The position numbers and the translations under genes are program-made. The notes below the pieces were generated by a model. That model was not told where the DNA came from, made no database searches, and saw only the letters and a program-made list of their open reading frames with translations. Below, piece by piece: positions 40,559 through 48,904 of a stretch of 64,000 bases of DNA. Location of the stretch: the NCBI GenBank assembly GCA_947365245.1, contig CANAWG010000011.1, positions 36,452-100,451 of the forward strand, written 5' to 3'. The DNA is from an uncultured Oscillibacter sp. (GTDB taxonomy: Bacteria > Bacillota > Clostridia > Oscillospirales > Oscillospiraceae). Positions within the stretch are counted from its first letter, which is position 1. Every line of letters begins with the position of its first letter.

Positions 40559-41436
40559 TGGGTCAGCCGCAGCTCGTCAAGGGGAATTTCCGCTCTCCGC
40601 GTCCGATAGTACTCGTACAGCTCCGCCACCGCGTCTTGCAGGCTGTGCAGCCCGATGGGCCCCATCTCCGCCTCCAGACGGCCGCAGCTGGCGGTGTAGG
40701 CCAGGTTCCAGCCCGTCCTGGCCACTGGAACGGGCAGCGTCTTACCGGAGATCTCCAGCACCACGTCCGCGATCTCCCGGAGGGAGACCGGGCGGCCGGT
40801 GCAGACGTTATAATCGCGGAACTTCGGCGTGTGCTCCAAAAACCAGATGACGACCGGGGCCAGGTCCTCCACGTACAGATAGTCAAACATGCAGTTTTGG
40901 CGGATGCTCAGGGGCAGATCGTACATGGCCTTGCAGCAGAGGTTGGAGATGAACTTGCTCTGCCAGTACTCGTACTTCCCAAAGATGCCGAACAGCCGCA
41001 GGTTGTAGATGTTCCGGCTCTCCCGGGCGCGGAGGGCCATGATGTACTTCTCCAGCCCGTAGTAGTCCGCCGGAACGGAGCGGCCCAGCGATTCCTCCCG
41101 GATGTTCTCCATGGGAAAGCGCTTGTCGAACTCCGCGCCGGAGCCGAAGTACAGCACTTTCTCCAGCTGCCCGCTGAGCTTGTCCAGGTTGTAGAACATC
41201 TGCAAGTCGTGGAGCATGACGTCCTCCGGCCCGGTGTGCAGAAGGCTCTGAAGGGCGCAGTGGATAACGGCGTCGATCCGGCGCTCGTCCAGATACCGGG
41301 CCACACGGTCGTAGTCGCAGAGATTCAACTCCCCGCTGGAGGGGGTGAACACCTCATACCGCTCTCTCAGAGCCGGGGCCAGGTTCCGCCCCACAAAGCC
41401 GCGGGGACCCGCCCCGGTCAGCAAGATCCGCCGCAT
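40555..41436 (-). CDS. NAD-dependent epimerase/dehydratase, GDP-fucose-synthase-like
   Basis: 293 aa short-chain dehydrogenase of the extended type: NAD(P) loop RRILLTGAGPRGFVGRNL, Asp-containing ELNLCDYDRV, catalytic YYGLEKY (YxxxK). Acts on a nucleotide sugar, as epimerase or reductase; the C-terminal region with NVCTGRPVSLREIADVV is typical of substrate-binding domains. It starts 2 bp from the end of the TPP-enzyme gene, so the two form one unit, perhaps finishing a branched or keto sugar. It is short for a LegB 4,6-dehydratase. Specific reaction unknown. Confidence 0.85.
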   Translation of the reverse strand: MRRILLTGAGPRGFVGRNLAPALRERYEVFTPSSGELNLCDYDRVARYLDERRIDAVIHCALQSLLHTGPEDVMLHDLQMFYNLDKLSGQLEKVLYFGSGAEFDKRFPMENIREESLGRSVPADYYGLEKYIMALRARESRNIYNLRLFGIFGKYEYWQSKFISNLCCKAMYDLPLSIRQNCMFDYLYVEDLAPVVIWFLEHTPKFRDYNVCTGRPVSLREIADVVLEISGKTLPVPVARTGWNLAYTASCGRLEAEMGPIGLHSLQDAVAELYEYYRTRRAEIPLDELRLTQ

Positions 41437-41437
41437 A

Positions 41438-43243
41438 TCAGCTCTCCTCCCCCAGCGCCATGCGGAGCCATTTTTCCGTCTCCTCCTCCGGCAGAAACGG
41501 GTACAGGTCCTCCAGGGCCGAGGAGGACATGGTCCCGTCCGGGTTCACCCGGGAGGCGGTCCTGGGGATCTCCTCAAAGGTGCGGTCCGCGAAGACCTCG
41601 CACAGCACCGGCTCGTCGTCCGCCATGACCCGGGCCAGCACCGGCTCGATCTCGTCGTCGCCGTGGATGGCGCAGTAATTCAAATCATACAGCGCCGCCA
41701 GCTTTTCCACATTGCAGAGAAACACGCCGCTCTCCGGCGTGCTGCCGGCGTACCGGCTTTGAAAGTGGTTGTCCTGCATGACGGAGATGGAGGAGTAGCC
41801 GTTGTTGTTCATGATAAACAGCTTCACCGGCAGGCCGTAACCCCGGATCAGCGCCAGCTCCTGGAGGTTGTGCTGCAGGCTGCCGTCTCCATCCAGCGTG
41901 ATGGTTCGCCGCTTCCCGCTGGCGATGCAGGCTCCAATTGCCCCGGGTATGGCAAACCCCATGCTGCCCAGGGCCATGGCGCCGATCTCCACCTGCCCCT
42001 CCTTTCGCTCATAGGCCAGGCCGACGGCCGTACAGGAGCGGCCGGTGGGGCTTTGGACGATCACGTCCTCCGCCCTGGTGTGCCGGGACAGCGCCCGGGC
42101 AAACCGGTACATATCCGTTTTCGTCTGGGGCGTGGGCTGCGCCTCTTTCCACACAGGCCAGGCCGCCTTTGCCCGGCGGCAGAACTCCCGCCAGGCCTCC
42201 ACCGGCAGCGCCCCCATGCCGGCGGCCCGCCGGCGCAGGGCGGGGACGAACTCTCCCGCGTCACAGACGACGGTCTTGGCAAAGTCCATATGGAGCTTGG
42301 CGATCTCGCAGGCGTCGATATCCACCATGACCTTTCGGGCCCGGCAGGCGAAGTGCCCCTCGTCAAAGGCGGTCAGCGTCGGATTCAGGCGGGTCCCCAT
42401 CACCAGCAGGAAATCGCAGGTCTGCAAAATCCAGTTGGCATACCGGGGTCCGGGGCTGCCGGGATGGCCGAAGTACAGCTCATCGTCGTCGGGAAACACC
42501 ATCCCGGCCCGCCAGGTGGTCAGGGCGGGGAGCTGCAAGTCGTGGCAGAGCTGCCGCACCTGTTCACCGGCCCCGCCGAAGATCACGCCCTTGCCCGCCA
42601 GGAGCGCCGGGCGTTTGGCAGATTTCAGCATCTCCAAAATCTCGTCCAGATCCGCCTCTGAGACGGAGCCGCCGGAAACAAGCCCCTCCGCGGCGGGGTC
42701 GAACTCCACCAGTTCGCTCTCCTCCACCTGCGCGCCCTGGATGTCCAGCGGCACCTCCACCCACACGGAGCCCTTCCGTCCGTGGGTGGCCAGGTACACG
42801 GCCTTGTCCAGGTGGTATTTCACCGTGGTCTTGTCCGTGACGCTCACGGCGTACTTAGTCACCGGCTGCATCATGGCGACGATGTTGACCTCCTGGGAGC
42901 CGCACTGCCGGACGCCCCGGTCCCCCACCAGATCGGAGGTCTTGGCCTGTCCGGAGATCACCAGCACCGGCTCGGAGTCAATCCACGCGTCCACCACGCC
43001 GGTGACGGCGTTGGTGGCCCCGGGGCCGGAGGTCACCATGCACACGCCCAGGCCGTTGGTGGTCCGGGCATAAGCCCCGGCGCATATAGCGGAGGCCTGC
43101 TCGTGCAGGTTGCACCAGGGGTGGATCACCTGGCTGCGAAAAACCGAGTCCAGCAGGTGCATCATGCCGCCGCCGCCGAGGAGGAAGACGTCCTTGACGC
43201 CGTGCTCCTCCAGGCGGCGGATAATATAGTCGGATACTTTCAT
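41438..43243 (-). CDS. Thiamine-pyrophosphate-dependent enzyme, acetolactate-synthase-like
   Basis: 601 aa with the three-domain ThDP layout: N-terminal Pyr domain (FLLGGGGMMHLLDS, catalytic Glu in CNLHEQASAICAGAYAR), central Rossmann domain (about 190-330), and C-terminal PP domain with ITLDGDGSLQHNLQELA and MNNNGYSSI as the metal/ThDP motif. In surface-glycan clusters such enzymes either decarboxylate or join a C2 unit to a keto sugar (YerE-type), so sugar branching is a plausible role; amino-acid biosynthesis is unlikely here. Start ATG at 43243 behind GGAGGAAATGT. Shares an operon with the radical SAM gene and the epimerase gene. Confidence 0.88.
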   Translation of the reverse strand: MKVSDYIIRRLEEHGVKDVFLLGGGGMMHLLDSVFRSQVIHPWCNLHEQASAICAGAYARTTNGLGVCMVTSGPGATNAVTGVVDAWIDSEPVLVISGQAKTSDLVGDRGVRQCGSQEVNIVAMMQPVTKYAVSVTDKTTVKYHLDKAVYLATHGRKGSVWVEVPLDIQGAQVEESELVEFDPAAEGLVSGGSVSEADLDEILEMLKSAKRPALLAGKGVIFGGAGEQVRQLCHDLQLPALTTWRAGMVFPDDDELYFGHPGSPGPRYANWILQTCDFLLVMGTRLNPTLTAFDEGHFACRARKVMVDIDACEIAKLHMDFAKTVVCDAGEFVPALRRRAAGMGALPVEAWREFCRRAKAAWPVWKEAQPTPQTKTDMYRFARALSRHTRAEDVIVQSPTGRSCTAVGLAYERKEGQVEIGAMALGSMGFAIPGAIGACIASGKRRTITLDGDGSLQHNLQELALIRGYGLPVKLFIMNNNGYSSISVMQDNHFQSRYAGSTPESGVFLCNVEKLAALYDLNYCAIHGDDEIEPVLARVMADDEPVLCEVFADRTFEEIPRTASRVNPDGTMSSSALEDLYPFLPEEETEKWLRMALGEES

Positions 43244-43263
43244 ACATTTCCTCCATGGCTCTC

Positions 43264-44334
43264 TCAGATAAAGGGATCGTAATGCGCGGGCAGCCGGTCC
43301 ATCCAGTCGTTGATAATGGCGTTGTACGCCATGGCCCGGCAGTTCCGGCAGGCCCCGGCGATCCACTTATCATCGGAGCGCTTTTTGACCTCTTTGTGGC
43401 GCGGGCCGTTCCACATCTCCTCCAGCGTCTCCCTATGAAGGTCGCCTATGCAGAACTCCGGCCGGTCAATCTCCACAATGTTGGGGTAGACCTTCCCATC
43501 GGTGCTGACGTTCGCCAACATGCCGTACCGGTTTACCCAGCAGGCGTTTTTGAACTCCGGCAGGGTTTTGTAGCCAAAGATGCTCCTGATGTTCGTGAAA
43601 CGATCATCCAGATCCCCGTAAGCCCGGACTTCTTCCCTCAGATACGCCTCTTCCCCACCACTGAGTCCCTGGCCGTTATCCTCGTAATCCCGGACGACCT
43701 TGAACAAAGCGTAATCGAACCGGCTTCTTTTGATGATTCGCAGAAAATCACCAACCTGCTTATAATTTTTATTGGTCAGCACAATGCGGGAACCAATAAC
43801 CGGACTGCGGTCCCCATGCGCCGCCTTGATTTTGCCCGGCAGCGATAAAACCTTTTCCAGGTTTTTTGTGCCTGTAATGGCCTCAAAAACAGCTTCATCA
43901 ACCCCCGGTACAGAGACTGCAATGTAATTCAGCTTGTCCGCAATGGGAATCAGGCCCATCTCTTCAAAACAGGAGCCATTGGTAAGAATCGAGCACTCCA
44001 CGCCATTGCCGGTAAGTCTTTGAACATAATCAGCCAGTCCGGGATAGAGCGTGGGTTCCCCGCCGCCGGAAAAATATACCGCTTGAATATTCATCCGAAT
44101 AATGGAATCCAATAAGCGGTCCATGATTTCCCTGGATAAAGAGCACCGATTTTCATTCCGCTCTTTGTATGAGCAGTGGATACATCGGTGATTGCACGCC
44201 GCTGTTGGATGGATCTCCACTGCCACAGGATTGAAATCTATGCGCCCCCTGGCAATCTCCTCCAGCATTCTCCCATAGTGAAACAAAATTTTATTGGAAT
44301 TCAGCAGATCTCTTGTCAGAGCAACTTCTTTCAT
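43264..44334 (-). CDS. Radical SAM/SPASM domain protein
   Basis: 356 aa. Binds a [4Fe-4S] cluster through CNHRCIHC (CxxxCxxC) near residue 50 to cleave SAM; the GGGEPTLYPG motif follows. The C-terminal SPASM region has Cys in FKNACWVNRYG, EFCIGDL and ACRNCRA. Such enzymes in sugar clusters carry out dehydration, epimerisation or deoxygenation on nucleotide sugars. Start ATG at 44334 with AAAGTGG; 44340 is possible. A decayed relative lies at 39938-40558, so the locus once had two. 20 bp upstream of the TPP-enzyme gene. Confidence 0.87.
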   Translation of the reverse strand: MKEVALTRDLLNSNKILFHYGRMLEEIARGRIDFNPVAVEIHPTAACNHRCIHCSYKERNENRCSLSREIMDRLLDSIIRMNIQAVYFSGGGEPTLYPGLADYVQRLTGNGVECSILTNGSCFEEMGLIPIADKLNYIAVSVPGVDEAVFEAITGTKNLEKVLSLPGKIKAAHGDRSPVIGSRIVLTNKNYKQVGDFLRIIKRSRFDYALFKVVRDYEDNGQGLSGGEEAYLREEVRAYGDLDDRFTNIRSIFGYKTLPEFKNACWVNRYGMLANVSTDGKVYPNIVEIDRPEFCIGDLHRETLEEMWNGPRHKEVKKRSDDKWIAGACRNCRAMAYNAIINDWMDRLPAHYDPFI

Positions 44335-44721
44335 AATCATAACCACTTTCAGATAGTCTCTGTTCCATGTGCCGCATGCAACTCCGTCTTATCTGCTTCA
44401 TCGTTTTTCGGATTTGGTCAGCTAGAACCTCCGGGTATTGAATGGCGTCAACAGACTTGCAACAAACAGGCGGCACAGAAAGGGATGGGACGCCTTTCCA
44501 GAAAGCCGCACAAGAACTCCCCATGATGACGCCCATTCCAAATATCACACAGATGTTCTTTTCTGCTGTCACTGTACTGTGTGGCAGATTTCCAATCCGA
44601 TCAGCACGCGCCGCAAGGGTTGAGGCAGACTACAAATGGGGCCGAACGCAGGAGACAGCTTCATCCAAGCTGGCTCGTTTCCCCTTCTCTCCCGGCTTTT
44701 CCATACTGTGTATCCGCCTCC
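44335..44721. other. 387-bp stretch without a recognisable gene
   Basis: Minus-strand fragments such as ICVIFGMGVIMGSSC are open but have no known similarity or ribosome site. It may be the remains of a deleted glycan gene between the radical SAM gene and ptmE. Confidence 0.5.
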
Positions 44722-45765
44722 TTAAATCCCTAACTCTTTCATCATGGTTTTCATCTCGCTGAACTGGCCCATGTCCAGCCAGCTCTTTTCCGTAATGGGA
44801 TAGCCGCCCACTTTACGCCCAGCCGCCATCAGGCGTTTTGCCAGCTCAGGGATGTCGACACGCTCATTCCTTTTGATGAAGCCGATCACTTCGGGTTCCA
44901 TTAAATAGATACCTGTATTGACCAGGAAGCTATATTCCGGCTTTTCCCGAATCGCCCGGAGGTTTCCCCGCGCGTCCAAGTCAACGACGCCATAGGGAAC
45001 GCCCATATTCTTGGCCGCCACCACCATGGTCATGGCGTTTCCATGGGACTTGTGGTACTCGTACATGCACAGGTAATCCGTGTCCAGCAGGCAGTCGCAG
45101 TTGGAGAGGAAAAACGTGCCGTTGAGCTCTCCTTTCAAAAGCGACAGGCCGCCTCCGGTGCCTAATGGCCGCTCCTCATCCACAAAGCGGATGTTGTATG
45201 GGGGACACGTCTCATTGTAATAAGCCTTGATCATATTCCGCCTGTGATTGAGGACCAGGTATACATCCCGAACGCCATACTGCCCGAAACGGTCCAGGAT
45301 CCGGTCCAGAATCGGCGTCTCACCGATGGGAATCAGAGGCTTGGGAAGAATCTTTGTGAAAGGATACAGCCGTGTTCCCTTTCCCCCAGCCATGACCACC
45401 AGCGGAACCGGCTCCGGAAGCAGGCGGACAATGGAGGCGTCGTCACCGCGGAACAGTATTTTGATGACCTCATTTTGCTCGTTCACAACGGGAACCGCTA
45501 CCGCCCCGCTGCTCCGGATAAACTGCCGGGCCTCCTCCTCCCGGGAGAGGGGAAAGCTGATGGGCTCCGGGTTCATGGCCTGGGCCACCGGCTTGCGCAT
45601 GTCCCCGTCCCGCAGGATGTAGCGGCGCATATCACCGTCGGTAAAGCAGCCGGAGAGGCGGTCCTCCCGGAGGCAGAACACCACTTTTTTCCCGCCCTCA
45701 TCAATCGCTTTCACTGCGGCGGAGACAGACACCGTGTCCTGAATCAAGTATTGGTGAAAGGCCAT
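44722..45765 (-). CDS. ptmE: CBS-domain nucleotidyltransferase, PtmE-like (glucosamine-1-P guanylyltransferase)
   Basis: 347 aa. N-terminal pair of CBS motifs (about 5-115) for nucleotide sensing, then a sugar-phosphate nucleotidyltransferase domain (about 120-347) with PLVVMAGGKGTRLYPFTKILPKPLIP as the substrate loop and FLSNCDCLL for the metal. This fusion is characteristic of PtmE of C. jejuni, which makes GDP-glucosamine for legionaminic acid on flagellin. Neighbours legC, neuC, neuB and flagellin agree. The GDP specificity is by family, not by a residue I can test. Start ATG at 45765. Confidence 0.86.
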   Translation of the reverse strand: MAFHQYLIQDTVSVSAAVKAIDEGGKKVVFCLREDRLSGCFTDGDMRRYILRDGDMRKPVAQAMNPEPISFPLSREEEARQFIRSSGAVAVPVVNEQNEVIKILFRGDDASIVRLLPEPVPLVVMAGGKGTRLYPFTKILPKPLIPIGETPILDRILDRFGQYGVRDVYLVLNHRRNMIKAYYNETCPPYNIRFVDEERPLGTGGGLSLLKGELNGTFFLSNCDCLLDTDYLCMYEYHKSHGNAMTMVVAAKNMGVPYGVVDLDARGNLRAIREKPEYSFLVNTGIYLMEPEVIGFIKRNERVDIPELAKRLMAAGRKVGGYPITEKSWLDMGQFSEMKTMMKELGI

Positions 45766-45815
45766 GTGCGGCCCCCCTATCTATATGGTTGTAATCTGCT
45801 GAATCGCACGGAACA

Positions 45816-46865
45816 TCAGACCGCGTAAAAAAAGCTCTCAATCCCACCGTATTCAAGATGATGGCGCAGATAAAACCGGTACGCTGGAACCAATTCCCGC
45901 AGATAATTCCATACGTCCAGCAGCGCTTCTCCGCTATATGAGACGCACACTGCCAGCTTCAGACAGTTGTTTATGATCTGCTGCTTCGCTCCATGAATCG
46001 CTTTTAATTCAGAGGCGTTGATGCTCATTGTCATATACGTAATCGGTTCACAAATCGTATCGTCAATGGTCACAGCCTCAATACGGCCGCTATTCAACAA
46101 TTTCTCTTCGGCTACATGGGAGAGATTTGCGGCCCCATCGCTGTCGCTAAAGCAAAGCGTTGTCTCGCAATCCCAGGCGCCCTTTGGAATAATTTTGACC
46201 CGTCCATCCTGCTGAGCTTTTTCCACGGCCTCACTCAAAACCCGCAAGTTGTTCGGATCCGGTTCAAAGCAGTAGGCGGCTTTATAACCCGGGCAATGTC
46301 CCAAAAAATCCAGAAGCGTTTTACCGTCATAAGAACCCACCTCTGCTAAAACCTCGCCACTTGAAAGATGGCTGATATCCTCCGGATAATATTTATCTGG
46401 CGCATAGATTTCACGAAAATAGTCATACTCTCCGGATATCCGTCCCTTTATTATATTTATAAAAGCCTTTTTCGATTGTTCATCCGCCAGCTCATCATAC
46501 ATTCGGGAGAGCCCGCTCCAATGCTCTACAAGGTAGGCGCGGTATTCTTCCACGTCCGGAATCCATTCCACATAGGGAGTCGTTTTAAAAAGGAAGATAT
46601 TTTCCGCCGGAAAGTGCCGCTCCAGCATCTCGCGGATCTCCTTTTCCACCGAGGGAGAGGAGATCACAAACCAGCTCTCCGGGTCCAGGTTCGTGAGAAG
46701 GAAGTCCCCAAACCGGAGGATGGGAATTCCCTCGCAGCTTCTCTGCCGAAAGGTATTTAAAATTGCCAGGATTTTAACTCCATGCTTTCGCAGGAACCGA
46801 ACCGTGTGCAGCTTCTGTACGCCTGCGCCGTACAAATAGATAGCTTTGCCCGGGTTTGAGCCCAT
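45816..46865 (-). CDS. FkbM family methyltransferase (apparent N-terminal frameshift)
   Basis: 349 aa from ATG 46865. N-terminal Rossmann-like part (AIYLYGAGVQKLHTVRFLRKHG) resembles the small sensor modules of glycan-modifying enzymes; the C-terminal FkbM SAM-methyltransferase domain (about 160-349) has LAEVGSYDGKTLLDFL as motif I and CFEPDPNNLRVL as the acidic motif. Probably O-methylates a sugar. A better start exists at ATG 46933 (AAGGAGAAATTC) in another frame, whose product MVLSDKILQFVQQEK flows naturally into this protein if one base is shifted near 46850-46865. Either a real frameshift or a sequencing error. Confidence 0.78.
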   Translation of the reverse strand: MGSNPGKAIYLYGAGVQKLHTVRFLRKHGVKILAILNTFRQRSCEGIPILRFGDFLLTNLDPESWFVISSPSVEKEIREMLERHFPAENIFLFKTTPYVEWIPDVEEYRAYLVEHWSGLSRMYDELADEQSKKAFINIIKGRISGEYDYFREIYAPDKYYPEDISHLSSGEVLAEVGSYDGKTLLDFLGHCPGYKAAYCFEPDPNNLRVLSEAVEKAQQDGRVKIIPKGAWDCETTLCFSDSDGAANLSHVAEEKLLNSGRIEAVTIDDTICEPITYMTMSINASELKAIHGAKQQIINNCLKLAVCVSYSGEALLDVWNYLRELVPAYRFYLRHHLEYGGIESFFYAV

Positions 46866-46980
46866 TTTGCAAACTCCATGCTGATATTTTTCTCTTGCTG
46901 AACGAATTGCAGAATCTTGTCTGATAACACCATGAATTTCTCCTTGAAACCAAAGATTTATGGACGTTCCTGAGACCGGC

Positions 46981-48156
46981 TCAGGAATCAGGCGCAAACT
47001 CCAGCAGCGCCTCACAAACCCGGTCCAGCTGTGCCCCTGTCAGATTCGTGCCACAGGGAATGTTGATCACACGGCCATAAAACTCCTCCGCATTTTTGCA
47101 ATCCATGGCTCTGTATTTCCGAAAGGGCGTCTGGGTGTGATTCAGCTTCCAGATCGGCCTGGCCTGGATTTGACGGTTATTCAAATATCGCAACAGACGG
47201 TCCCGCTTCGCGCCGTCCGCCTCCCGGAGGGCGAAAGAGTAAAACCAGTGGTTGGAGCCCTCTCCGCTTCCAAAGGGCAGCAGCGCCCCATAGCCGCAGC
47301 CTGCCAGCTTCTCCTGATAGAGGGCGTAATTCCGGCGCTTGATCTCCAGAAAGCCGTCCAGCTCCTCCAGCTGGGCAAGGCCCAGGGCCGCCTGCAGGTT
47401 GGTCATGCGGTAGTTGTATCCCCACTCCTCGTGGACGAAGTACACGGCGTCGTCCTTGGCCTGCTGGGAGAGGTAGCGTATATGCTCCACCGCCGCCGCG
47501 TCGGAGGAGACCACCATGCCCCCTCCGCCGGTGGTGATGATTTTGTTGCCGTTGAAGGAGAGAACCCCGGCGTGGCCCGCAGTGCCGGTGGACAGGCCCT
47601 TGTACCGGCCCCGGCTGAACACGCCGCCCAGGGATTCGGTGGCGTCCTCGATCACAGCCAGATGGTATTGCTCTGCCAGGTCCATCAGGCGGTCCATATC
47701 GCAGTGGTCGCCGAAGACGTGGACCGGAATCATGGCTTTCACGGTTTTACCAGAGGCGATTTCCACCGTTCTGCCGTTTTCCGGGCGGCATTCGTGTTCC
47801 AGGTACGCCGCCACCTGCTCTGCGTCGATGCACATATGGTCGTCGCAGTCGAAGAACACCGGCTCCGCGGACTGGTACAGCACGGCGTTGACGGTGGCGA
47901 TGAACGTCAGCGTGGGCACCAGCACCAGATCCCCCGCCGTGACGCCGAAGTGCCGCAGGCAGAGATGGAGCCCCGCCGTGCCGGACTGGCAGGCACAGGC
48001 CTGGGGGACAGACAGCCGGGATGCCATTTGTTCCTCAAAGCGGCTGATAAACGCTCCGGCGGTGGAAACCCACTCCGTGTCAACGGCCTCGTTGACATAC
48101 TTTTTTTCGTTTCCCCGGAAGTTTGGAGTTGATAGCGGAATCCATCTAGTTTCCAT
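46981..48156 (-). CDS. legC: DegT/DnrJ/EryC1/StrS aminotransferase, LegC type
   Basis: 391 aa PLP enzyme that adds an amino group to C4 of a 4-keto-6-deoxy nucleotide sugar. The catalytic Lys lies in LSFNGNKIITTGGGGM, the PLP phosphate loop in QSGTAGLHLCLR, and the Asp contact in AVIEDATESLGG. The start WIPLSTPNFRGNEKKYVNEAV and VDTEWVSTAGAF are typical of the LegC family. Start ATG at 48156 behind AAGAGG. Function in legionaminic acid synthesis fits with ptmE, neuC and neuB. Confidence 0.9.
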   Translation of the reverse strand: METRWIPLSTPNFRGNEKKYVNEAVDTEWVSTAGAFISRFEEQMASRLSVPQACACQSGTAGLHLCLRHFGVTAGDLVLVPTLTFIATVNAVLYQSAEPVFFDCDDHMCIDAEQVAAYLEHECRPENGRTVEIASGKTVKAMIPVHVFGDHCDMDRLMDLAEQYHLAVIEDATESLGGVFSRGRYKGLSTGTAGHAGVLSFNGNKIITTGGGGMVVSSDAAAVEHIRYLSQQAKDDAVYFVHEEWGYNYRMTNLQAALGLAQLEELDGFLEIKRRNYALYQEKLAGCGYGALLPFGSGEGSNHWFYSFALREADGAKRDRLLRYLNNRQIQARPIWKLNHTQTPFRKYRAMDCKNAEEFYGRVINIPCGTNLTGAQLDRVCEALLEFAPDS

Positions 48157-48203
48157 ATAAAACCTCTTGTGCACAGCGGAAACGTAATTTTGAAGTTATA
48201 ACG

Positions 48204-48902
48204 CTACTCTATTTCCACATTGAAATATATTTGTGCTTTACAACGCTCCGCTTTTCTGTTGCGTACGACGATTTCTCCGCTGGGCGTACGTTCTACAACT
48301 TTATCATCCGGTATTGCTTGGTTGTAAACCACAGCGTCTACACCAATCGATACCCGGTCCCCTATTGGTTCCTGACCAATAATTTTCGCGCCCGCACCCA
48401 AAAACAGCCCTTTCCCTAATTTGGGAAGACAGTCGGGTCCTTGCTCCGTTCCCGTGTTGATGGTCACATTCTGTGAAATTACCAGAAAATCGCTATATCC
48501 GGCATTTCCGATGATACTCCCAACTGGATGGGCAAGAAGAAATACATCTGGCAATTTGCATTTGTAAGAAAAGAAGCATCCATTCAAGGCTTTATTTAAA
48601 CCAATTAATTTATCACAGATTGGTTTGTTCTGTGACAGGGTCCATAGTGAATTTGCAAAATAGTATAAAAACTGGCTATATTGATCCGAATGCAGATGGG
48701 AAAAAGATGCTGTGCCGCGACCATTGGAATAGCCTCTGAGCGTTGTGCGGGAAAAACTGTACTCCAGACGTTCCAGCGCAGCGCTAAACGCCTGATCCAC
48801 ATCATCCCCCCGCATCGCATACTGGTCGGGATAATAATGCTCTAACTGTTTTGCTACATAGCATTGCAGTTCATTATAAGGCAGCGATAAATGCATACTC
48901 AT
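48204..48902 (-). CDS. Hexapeptide-repeat acyltransferase, serine-acetyltransferase-like
   Basis: 232 aa. Helical N-terminal half without strong similarity, then a left-handed beta-helix (about 120-200: FLLAHPVGSIIGNAGYSDF, GLFLGAGAKIIGQEPIGDRVSIG) as in CysE-like transferases. Probably acetylates a sugar of the flagellar glycan. No cysK is nearby, so a role in cysteine synthesis is unlikely. Low GC compared with neighbours on both sides. Starts 2 bp after the end of the glycosyltransferase gene, so the two are coupled. Confidence 0.75.
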   Translation of the reverse strand: MSMHLSLPYNELQCYVAKQLEHYYPDQYAMRGDDVDQAFSAALERLEYSFSRTTLRGYSNGRGTASFSHLHSDQYSQFLYYFANSLWTLSQNKPICDKLIGLNKALNGCFFSYKCKLPDVFLLAHPVGSIIGNAGYSDFLVISQNVTINTGTEQGPDCLPKLGKGLFLGAGAKIIGQEPIGDRVSIGVDAVVYNQAIPDDKVVERTPSGEIVVRNRKAERCKAQIYFNVEIE

Positions 48903-48904
48903 AG

